Part shown: positions 1-6,148 of the stretch, in pieces
How the letters are laid out: each line of letters opens with the position of its first letter
Numbering within the stretch: the first letter of the stretch is position 1
Assembly: GCA_937874455.1 (NCBI GenBank)
Contig: CALNBE010000325.1
Span: 1-20,319, forward strand
Direction: 5' to 3'
Origin: an uncultured Opitutia bacterium
GTDB taxonomy: Bacteria; Verrucomicrobiota; Verrucomicrobiia; Opitutales; UBA953
Length of the DNA stretch: 20,319 bases
The notes under the pieces: generated by a model
Seen by the model: only the letters and a program-made list of their open reading frames with translations
What the model was told of the DNA's origin: nothing
Database searches by the model: none
Made by a program: the position numbers and the translations under genes

Positions 1-105
1 GTGTCCATCTGTGGTTCTCTTTCCCTCCTCGCTAAAATTTCCCCACCCCCCACTCCCTACCCACCACTCCCCATCCGCCCATTCCCTGCTTCCGGCCTTG
101 CCCGC

Positions 106-133
106 GCAAAGGAAAGCGCTCAAATTCCTCCGC
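106..133. repeat. Inverted pair of motif copies before trpB
   Basis: GCAAAGGAA (106-114) and TTCCTCCGC (125-133) face each other across 10 bases, directly upstream of the trpB ATG at 137. They could form a hairpin in the leader, or a two-site protein target. Confidence 0.7.
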
Positions 134-136
134 CTC

Positions 137-1372
137 ATGAGCAAAGACGCCCCCTCCTCCGCGCTTCCCACCCATCGCGCCCAGCCCGATGCCCAGGGCT
201 TCTTCGGCCAGTTCGGCGGCTCCTTCATTCCGCCCGAGTTGCAGGCGCAAATGGACGAGATCAACCACGCCTACCAGCGCATCAGCCGTAGCTATGATTT
301 CATCCAAGAATTGCGCTCCATCCGCCAGCATTTCCAAGGCCGCCCGACACCCGTTTACTATTGCAAAAACCTGAGCAACAAAATCGACGGCGCACGCATT
401 TACCTCAAACGCGAAGACCTCAACCACACCGGCGCCCACAAGCTCAACCACTGCATGGGCGAGGCCTTGCTCGCCAAATACCTCGGCAAGAAAAAGCTGA
501 TCGCCGAGACGGGTGCGGGCCAGCACGGGGTCGCCCTCGCCACCGCCGGAGCCTATTTCGGCATCCCGGTCGAGATCCACATGGGCGAGGTCGATATCGC
601 GAAGGAATACCCCAACGTGGTCCGCATGAAAATTCTCGGTGCCAAGGTGGTGCCGGTTTCCAAGGGACTGAAAACGCTCAAGGAGGCGGTGGGCTCGGCG
701 TTCGAAGCGTATCTGGCCGATCCGGTGAACAGCATTTACTGCATCGGCTCGGTGGTCGGCCCGCACCCGTTTCCCTTGATGGTGCGGGAATTTCAACGGG
801 TCGTGGGCATCGAGGCCCGTGAGCAATTCCTCGAAATGACCGGCGAGCTGCCCGACAATGTCGTCGCCTGCGTGGGCGGCGGCTCCAACGCCATGGGCAT
901 TTTCTCCGGCTTCCTTGACGATCCGGTCGAACTCCACGGGGTCGAGCCGCTGGGGCGCGGCGTCAAACTCGGCGACCATGCCGCCTCGCTCAGCTACGGC
1001 AGCGAGGGCGTGATGCACGGTTTCAATTCCATCATGCTCAAGGACGAGTCTGGTGCGCCCGGCCCAGTGCATTCCGTCGCCAGCGGACTCGACTACCCGT
1101 CCGTCGGCCCCGAGCACGCCTACCTGAAAAGCATTGGCCGAACCCAAGTCGGCACCGCCACCGACACGGAAGCCATCGACGCCTTTTTCCGCCTCTCCCG
1201 CCTCGAAGGAATTATCCCTGCCGTCGAAAGCGCCCACGCGGTGGCCTACACCATCAAGCTGGCAAAGGAAAGGCCCACGCAAAACATCCTGGTCAACCTC
1301 AGCGGACGCGGCGACAAGGACATCGACTTCATCATGCAAAACTTCGGCGAATACGCCGACCGCGACTACTAA
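137..1372 (+). CDS. trpB: Tryptophan synthase beta chain
   Basis: Catalyses the PLP-dependent condensation of indole with serine to tryptophan, normally in a complex with TrpA in the cytoplasm. The 411-residue product has the usual TrpB length. Visible landmarks: an N-terminal GQFGGSFIP segment (about 24-32), REDLNHTGAHK with the PLP Schiff-base lysine at K102, AETGAGQHG with the catalytic glutamate E124, VGSVVGPHPFP-like segment, the phosphate-binding GGGSNAMG, and NLSGRGDKD near the C-terminus. The residues after the lysine read LNHCMG instead of the common INNALG, a small divergence. I chose the ATG at 137 because the frame upstream is proline-rich and unlike the family. There is no clear Shine-Dalgarno; a copy of the dispersed TTCCTCCGC motif ends 3 bases before the ATG. 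No trpA or other trp gene is in the window. Function is secure; partner location unknown. Confidence 0.96.
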   Translation: MSKDAPSSALPTHRAQPDAQGFFGQFGGSFIPPELQAQMDEINHAYQRISRSYDFIQELRSIRQHFQGRPTPVYYCKNLSNKIDGARIYLKREDLNHTGAHKLNHCMGEALLAKYLGKKKLIAETGAGQHGVALATAGAYFGIPVEIHMGEVDIAKEYPNVVRMKILGAKVVPVSKGLKTLKEAVGSAFEAYLADPVNSIYCIGSVVGPHPFPLMVREFQRVVGIEAREQFLEMTGELPDNVVACVGGGSNAMGIFSGFLDDPVELHGVEPLGRGVKLGDHAASLSYGSEGVMHGFNSIMLKDESGAPGPVHSVASGLDYPSVGPEHAYLKSIGRTQVGTATDTEAIDAFFRLSRLEGIIPAVESAHAVAYTIKLAKERPTQNILVNLSGRGDKDIDFIMQNFGEYADRDY

Positions 1373-1375
1373 ACC

Positions 1376-1395
1376 GCAAAGGAAATTTCCTCCGC
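1376..1395. repeat. Near-palindromic motif composite between trpB and the next gene
   Basis: GCAAAGGAAATTTCCTCCGC is a 20-base dyad made of one sister copy on the minus strand and one main copy on the plus strand, fused at AAATTT. Its two arms differ only where the motif family itself varies (AA against CC). It fills nearly all of the 24-base gap between the trpB stop and the following ATG. Confidence 0.8.
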
Positions 1396-1396
1396 C

Positions 1397-1936
1397 ATGT
1401 TCCGCCCGCGCTACATCCTGCCAATCCTCGTCGCGCTGGGCATTTTGTTCGGTTGCATCTTCGGACTGCCCCGCTTCGACCCGCAATACGGCGCCGAGCG
1501 CACAGTGGACAACCTGCTCGATGCCTTCGAGGAAAACGACATGGAGGTGCTCGCGGAATGCCTGGCCGCAGACTATCGGGATTCGAGCAAACTCTCCCGG
1601 GAGGAAATTCTCGACTTCGCCCGCGCGCTCCGGCGCGTCATGCGCTCCTGCACCGTCCGCCGCCCGCAGACCTCGGTCACACTGAACGAGGACAAAACCA
1701 GCGCGACAATCGTCCGCCAGCTCACCCTGCGCACCAGCGGTATCGGCCCCGCCCAGCAAATGCTCCAAGACTTCAACGGCGGCACCGCACCCGCCACTTT
1801 CACCTTGCGCCGCAATTCCAACAAAGCCTGGGACTGGAGCATTGTTTCCATCGAAACCCCCTACACCCAACGCGCCCCCGGTTACAAAAAGCGCGTCGAA
1901 AAACTCGCCCGCCAACTCGACGAATTTGCGCCCTGA
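1397..1936 (+). CDS. Small membrane-anchored NTF2-like protein of unknown function
   Basis: 179 residues. Residues 1-25 have two arginines followed by a hydrophobic stretch, giving an N-terminal anchor; the LFGC at 17-20 is a poor but possible lipobox, so a lipoprotein cannot be excluded. The rest is soluble and starts with a helix of the pattern VDNLLDAFEENDMEVL, then LAADYRD and an EEIL helix, followed by alternating strands. That pattern resembles NTF2/SnoaL-fold domains, but no catalytic residues are recognisable, so I assign no function. It lies 24 bases after trpB on the same strand and is probably co-transcribed with it. The whole spacer is a composite of two copies of the dispersed motif, and the ATG follows the second copy by one base. 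The gene is real on grounds of length, coding texture and spacing. Confidence 0.72.
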   Translation: MFRPRYILPILVALGILFGCIFGLPRFDPQYGAERTVDNLLDAFEENDMEVLAECLAADYRDSSKLSREEILDFARALRRVMRSCTVRRPQTSVTLNEDKTSATIVRQLTLRTSGIGPAQQMLQDFNGGTAPATFTLRRNSNKAWDWSIVSIETPYTQRAPGYKKRVEKLARQLDEFAP

Positions 1937-2169
1937 AAATTTCCTCCGCGCCTAGGAGAGGCAAGAGGTCGGGAATCGGGCAAAGGAAACCCATCGCAAC
2001 CCTCGACAAGTAAGGATAAACGTTCTCAAGCCCGCAAGGAAACAGGCAAGGAATACAACATGCCTGCCCAAGTCCTTCCACCTTTGCCAGCCAAGCATTT
2101 GTTCCGAAACGTGTTGCCAATCTTGGCCCGTATTGCACCCTGTGGCTTTTTATCGATATTTTGCAACTT
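1937..2169 (+). other. Noncoding gap before the membrane protein gene
   Basis: 233 bases. It begins with a motif copy 4 bases after the preceding stop codon (1941) and holds a sister copy at 1980. From about 2000 the composition turns more AT-rich and stays so into the membrane protein gene. No terminator hairpin with a T run and no convincing promoter could be picked out. Confidence 0.5.
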
Positions 2170-2856
2170 ATGGAAATGCGTCCAACACTCCTAACAGATC
2201 ATTCGCAACTGCTCGCACCTTTACTACGAATACTTGGTTATTTTTGTTTGGTAGGGATGGGCTGTGCCGCCATCACTTATGATGCGTGTGCAGCAGATGC
2301 CCTGCTTTTCTCGGAACATTCCCTTGTCGAAGTCATACAAGGTGGCCTTTTGTTTTTCAGCACCTTGCTTTGTCTTTCAATTTGGCGAAAGAAAGGGAGC
2401 TTTGTTCATTCCGCCCGTCTCATGGGGGCATTTTTCCTTGCCTCTCTGTTTCGAGAAACTGACGGCTTGCTGGACTGCCTCCTTTTTCATGGAAGCTGGA
2501 AGGCCTTTGTATTTCCGCTCGTTGCCTTGGCACTGGCGATTTCTTGGAGGAATCGCCGCGAGCTGTTGACGGAAATCAGCCGCTATATTTCCACCAACGC
2601 CTGCGGCCTTTTTATCGGGGGGGGCATGACCACCTATCTTTTTTCCCGCTTCTTCGGACGGAGTTTTATTTGGGAACATATCATGCGGGAAAATTATGTC
2701 CGCAACGTGAAAAACGCCGCGGAGGAATCGATTGAGCTGCTGGGGTATATTTTCTTGTTTTGCGCCACGGTCGAGCTGGTGCTGCTGGCCCGTCGGACCC
2801 TCGTTGGCGGCGCGGAGAAAAATCCCGCCGAACAGGTGGCTGCGTCCGGCAAATAA
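2170..2856 (+). CDS. Conserved hypothetical multi-pass membrane protein
   Basis: 228 residues from the ATG at 2170; an in-frame TTG at 2161 and ATG at 2176 are alternatives. Four to six hydrophobic segments are visible, including LLRILGYFCLVGMGCAAIT, GGLLFFSTLLCLSIW, AFVFPLVALALAISW and a C-terminal ELLGYIFLFCATVELVLLA. Conserved-looking polar motifs between them (SLVEVIQ, LFRETDGLLD, HGSWK, NAAEESIELLGY) resemble an uncharacterised family of bacterial inner-membrane proteins that I remember only by pattern. No enzymatic motif is visible. A run of eight G residues (2617-2624) lies inside the gene; the family-like sequence continues in frame after it. Base composition is visibly less GC-rich than the neighbours. 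It is followed by ptsI in convergent orientation. Expression and role cannot be inferred. Confidence 0.7.
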   Translation: MEMRPTLLTDHSQLLAPLLRILGYFCLVGMGCAAITYDACAADALLFSEHSLVEVIQGGLLFFSTLLCLSIWRKKGSFVHSARLMGAFFLASLFRETDGLLDCLLFHGSWKAFVFPLVALALAISWRNRRELLTEISRYISTNACGLFIGGGMTTYLFSRFFGRSFIWEHIMRENYVRNVKNAAEESIELLGYIFLFCATVELVLLARRTLVGGAEKNPAEQVAASGK

Positions 2857-2902
2857 TGTTCTCGGTGGCCGGGTGCCAAAGCGCGCAACTGGAGCGGAGA
2901 GG

Positions 2903-2916
2903 AAATTTTCCTTTGC
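2903..2916. repeat. Motif copy in a small palindrome between convergent genes
   Basis: AGGAAATTTTCCT (2900-2912) is a palindrome with one central base; with the TTTGC that follows it forms a sister motif copy. It lies just beyond the ptsI stop codon and might act as a weak bidirectional hairpin, but there is no long T run. Confidence 0.5.
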
Positions 2917-2917
2917 T

Positions 2918-4681
2918 TCAGACTAGCCGCTTGTCGGCAAATTCCCGCAGAATCGCGCTGATCGTCTGGGTGTCCGTCTCCGCGTAAACCTTCGCTATCA
3001 GCTCGTCCAGGTCCGCTTTTTTGCAACGGCGTAACAAGTAGCGCACCTCGGGAATCACCGCCGGACTCATGCTCAACGAGCCCGCGCCCAACGCGTATAG
3101 CAGCGGCGCAAAGGACGGATCGCCCGCCAGTTCACCGCACACGCCAATTTCAATTTTTTTGCGCCGCGCCGCGGTAATCACATGTCGCAGCACCTGCAGC
3201 ACCGCCGGATTGCAGGGGTTATACAAATGTGCAATCCGCTCGTTGCCCCGGTCCACCGCCAGCATGTACTGCACCAAGTCGTTGGTGCCGATGCTGAAAA
3301 AATCGCAATGCTCCGCCAGAAGTTCCGCGGAAATCGCCGCGCTGGGAATTTCAATCATCGCGCCCAGGGGAATTTTTTCATCAAACGGCACACCCTCGGC
3401 GCGCAGCTCCGTCCGAATTTCCTCCCAAAAGGCTTTCGCCTGCAAAAGCTCGTCCAGCGAGGAAATCATCGGAAACATCACCTTGATCCGGCCAAACACA
3501 CTGGCCCGGAGAATGGCCCGCAACTGCAGGCGAAACCAGGCCTTGTTTTCCAGACAATAACGGATCGCCCGGAACCCCATGAAGGGATTTTCCTCCGCGT
3601 TCTGCTCCACTTGCAGCGCGCTGTGCTGCTTGTCCCCGCCAATGTCCAGTGTGCGCACAATCACCCGTTCTGGTGCCACTGCGGCGATCAAATCCCGGTA
3701 GGCCACAAACTGCGTTTCCTCGTCCGGCACCTGCTGTTGCTGCCGGAGGAAAACCGCCTCCGTCCGAAAAAGTCCCACGCCCGCCGCATGGTATTTGGCC
3801 ATCGCCTCGCCATCCTCCACCCCGTTTACGTTGGCCGAAAGTTTGAAGGGCATCCCGTCGGCAGTGACATTTTCCGTGCCGACTTCCGCCATTACTTTGC
3901 GCTCGAAATCCCCATGCATGCGCTCCAACTGGCGGTAGCGTTCCAGCGTGTCGGTCTCGGGGTTGATAATCACCAGGCCCGCATAGCCGTCCACCAGCAC
4001 CCAGTCCTCCCGGTGGATTTGCGTGGTCGCATCCCGCAGACCCACCACTGCCGGCACACGCAGGGAACGCGCCATGATCACGGCGTGACTGGTCCGGTTC
4101 CCGCCGTCTGTCAAAATCGCACTCACCCGCCCCACTTCGAGGTAGGCGGTGTCCGAGGGGGCCATGTCCTCCGCCACGATGACGCAGCGCTCGGTCACAT
4201 CCGCCAAGGTCCGGCGCGACAGCCCCAACATATTGTGCAAAATACGGATAGAGACGTCGCGAATGTCCCCAACCCTTTCCTTGAAATACTCGTCATCGAG
4301 CTTGGAGAAAAACGCGATGTACTTCTCCGCCACCACTTGGAAAGCATGCTCGATGTTGTACCCGGTGCTGCGCATCGTCTGCAGCGTCTCGTCGATCAAG
4401 GCCGGATCGTCCAGTACCAGCAGGTGCGCGTCAAAAATCGCTGCCTCGCCCTCGCCCAAGCGACCGGCCACCGCCTCGCGCAACTGGCTGATCTGGCGGC
4501 GGGTTTCCAATAACGCCTGCTCAAACCGACGGGTTTCTTCGGGAAATTTCTCCTCCGCCACTTGATAGCAAGGCACATCCAAACTGTTCTGGAGAAAAAC
4601 AAACGCCGGCCCCTGCGCCACGCCGGGCGCGGCGGCGATGCCCTTGAGTCTTTTTTCCTGTGCTGTTTTTGCGGCGGCCAT
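2918..4681 (-). CDS. ptsI: PTS enzyme I (phosphoenolpyruvate-protein phosphotransferase)
   Basis: Takes phosphate from phosphoenolpyruvate and passes it to HPr, starting the sugar phosphotransferase cascade; cytoplasmic. Numbered from the ATG at 4681 (587 residues; family about 570-590): N-terminal LKGIAAAPGVAQG, the HPr-binding helical region, GGNRTSHAVI with the phosphorylated histidine H199, the TIM-barrel PEP-binding domain with GVGLFRTEAVFL, GGDKQ, FSIGTNDLVQY, and GVCGELAGDP with the active-site cysteine C515. All key residues are present. An in-frame ATG at 4711 would add ten residues; neither has a convincing ribosome binding site. It lies downstream of the sigma/anti-sigma pair on the same strand with a gap of 60-90 bases. 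No HPr, HPr kinase or EII gene is in the window, so whether it serves sugar uptake or regulation is unclear. Confidence 0.95.
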   Translation of the reverse strand: MAAAKTAQEKRLKGIAAAPGVAQGPAFVFLQNSLDVPCYQVAEEKFPEETRRFEQALLETRRQISQLREAVAGRLGEGEAAIFDAHLLVLDDPALIDETLQTMRSTGYNIEHAFQVVAEKYIAFFSKLDDEYFKERVGDIRDVSIRILHNMLGLSRRTLADVTERCVIVAEDMAPSDTAYLEVGRVSAILTDGGNRTSHAVIMARSLRVPAVVGLRDATTQIHREDWVLVDGYAGLVIINPETDTLERYRQLERMHGDFERKVMAEVGTENVTADGMPFKLSANVNGVEDGEAMAKYHAAGVGLFRTEAVFLRQQQQVPDEETQFVAYRDLIAAVAPERVIVRTLDIGGDKQHSALQVEQNAEENPFMGFRAIRYCLENKAWFRLQLRAILRASVFGRIKVMFPMISSLDELLQAKAFWEEIRTELRAEGVPFDEKIPLGAMIEIPSAAISAELLAEHCDFFSIGTNDLVQYMLAVDRGNERIAHLYNPCNPAVLQVLRHVITAARRKKIEIGVCGELAGDPSFAPLLYALGAGSLSMSPAVIPEVRYLLRRCKKADLDELIAKVYAETDTQTISAILREFADKRLV

Positions 4682-4771
4682 ATGGGAAACGGGCCTACGA
4701 TGCGGGCTCATCGCCCGAGCACAATGCCAGAATCCGCCAGCCGGGGAAAAACGCGGGATTTCCTCCGCGAC

Positions 4772-5401
4772 TTACAGGAGCACGAAGCCGTATTCGTCCG
4801 AGATGAGACGTCCGTCAAAATCGGGGGCAACCAATGCGGTACTCGCCACTTTTTCCCCTGCGTCACGCGCTGCTGAAGCCCCGCCAGATGCTTTGGGAGC
4901 ACCCGGCGACAGACCTGTTTCCCGCAACGCAACTGTCGTTGTGCCGGACATTGCCGAAGGCAGGGCCGCCAGTCCATTTTCCCTTGCTGAGGCCACCACC
5001 GACACCGGCGGTTCTGCAAGCTCCCCTGTCATTGCCTCTGTTAACCTGCTTTCAGCGGCTGACGCAGAGGGTGCGTCCGAAGAGGAAAAATAAGCTGACG
5101 GCAGGTTTGTCCCCATTGGCACCTGCGTCTGAAACAATCCCACGCACAAAAACAACACCGAGGCGTTCATCAACATCGCCCCGCTGCGGCACACCTGCCC
5201 AAAGGGCAGCAACCGGAAATTCAGCCGCGGATTGCGCCGGCAGGCGGCCGCCTGCATCCGGTCCAGACATTGGTACTGCCGGAGCAGATTGCGATAATGC
5301 ACCGACTCCGAAAGCGCCTGCTTGAACGCCTGCAAATCCGTCCCGGACAGTTCCCCGTCCAAGTACTCGTTTAGCAGTTCCTTGAAGCGTTTTTCGTTCA
5401 T
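4772..5401 (-). CDS. Anti-sigma factor partner of the ECF sigma factor
   Basis: 209 residues. The N-terminus (about 1-50: LLNEYLDGELSGTDLQAF followed by helical LSESVHYRNLLRQY) has the layout of anti-sigma domains that clamp ECF sigma factors. One hydrophobic segment (about 76-95, LMNASVLFLCVGLF) would span the inner membrane. The remaining 110 residues are rich in Ala, Ser, Gly and Thr and probably sit outside the membrane with little defined fold. I do not see the H-x3-C-x2-C zinc site of ZAS anti-sigmas; the scattered cysteines (C45, C54, C71) do not match its spacing. The start codon overlaps the sigma stop codon (ATGA at 5398-5401), a classic translationally coupled pair. Function is inferred from position and topology more than from sequence identity. 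Confidence 0.8.
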   Translation of the reverse strand: MNEKRFKELLNEYLDGELSGTDLQAFKQALSESVHYRNLLRQYQCLDRMQAAACRRNPRLNFRLLPFGQVCRSGAMLMNASVLFLCVGLFQTQVPMGTNLPSAYFSSSDAPSASAAESRLTEAMTGELAEPPVSVVASARENGLAALPSAMSGTTTVALRETGLSPGAPKASGGASAARDAGEKVASTALVAPDFDGRLISDEYGFVLL

Positions 5402-5982
5402 GCAAAGTCTTCTCCCATCAACTCCCGCAGCGCTTCCCGCGCCCGGGCAATCCGGCTTTTCACCGTGCCAATCGAGAGGCCCAAAGTTTCCGCAATGCTT
5501 TCATAGTCCATGTTCTTCACATTGCGCAGCACCAAGATTTCCCGATGGGAATCCTTCAGCTTTTCCATGCAAAGGGCCACCTGATCAACAAATTCCTGAT
5601 TCACCGTGCTTTCGCTCGGCGTCATTTCCGCGTCCGGCAGCAAATCGACAAAGGTCATGTCGCTTTCATCACTCAGCGGACAATCCAAGGAAAAAGACAT
5701 GTCCCGCTTGCGCCGCCACCAGTACCAGTACCGGTTCCGCGCCAAATTCGTCGCAATTTGATACAACCACGTCGAAAAAGAAGCCGTGCCCCGAAAATTC
5801 TCCAAGCCGCGCTGGGCGCGAATAAAAGTGTCCTGCGTCACTTCCTCCGCGTCCTGGCGGTTGCGCAACAAGCTGAACACTTTTGCAAAAATTCGATCCT
5901 GATACAAAACCACCAATTGATTGAATGCTTCCGCGTCACCGGTGCGGGCGCGCTCAAGTGTGGATTGTTCGTGATCAGTCAT
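5398..5982 (-). CDS. ECF-family RNA polymerase sigma factor
   Basis: A group-4 (RpoE-like) sigma factor that redirects RNA polymerase to a small regulon, probably in response to envelope or stress signals. From the ATG at 5982 it has 194 residues, typical of the family. Region 2 is clear (about residues 20-90: FNQLVVLYQDRIFAKVFSLL, DAEEVTQDTFIRA, FSTWLYQIATNLARNR), followed by a linker and region 4 (about 130-190: LKDSHREILVLRNVKNMDY, IAETLGLSIGTVKSRIARAR). A longer reading from 6057 is possible, but the added residues do not look like the family. It is divergent from the DsbD-like gene, with 166 bases between the starts, and overlaps its anti-sigma by four bases. ECF sigma factors usually activate their own operon; I could not pick out its target promoter motif with confidence. 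Confidence 0.93.
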   Translation of the reverse strand: MTDHEQSTLERARTGDAEAFNQLVVLYQDRIFAKVFSLLRNRQDAEEVTQDTFIRAQRGLENFRGTASFSTWLYQIATNLARNRYWYWWRRKRDMSFSLDCPLSDESDMTFVDLLPDAEMTPSESTVNQEFVDQVALCMEKLKDSHREILVLRNVKNMDYESIAETLGLSIGTVKSRIARAREALRELMGEDFA

Positions 5983-6148
5983 GGCAACGGTTTTGTGAAA
6001 GGGTAAAACGAGATGAGAAGATGCAGCGAAGTTGAACGGGAAGACACCTGTTCGCAAGTTTTGTTTCGCTTCCTTTGCCGCGCCCCACCCAATGCTCCTT
6101 TATTGTCATTCACACAAATTTTCTTTCCTTCGGCGCTTTTCCTTCGTC

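Noticed and set aside
32..1915. A long open frame on the minus strand opposite trpB
   Set aside because: It is a composition effect: the plus-strand frame is a clear TrpB with all catalytic motifs, and the antisense product is low-complexity Gly/Val/Glu-rich with no family features.
5230..5270. Zinc-binding anti-sigma (ZAS) motif in the anti-sigma factor
   Set aside because: Cysteines and a histidine are near the right region, but the H-x3-C-x2-C spacing is absent.
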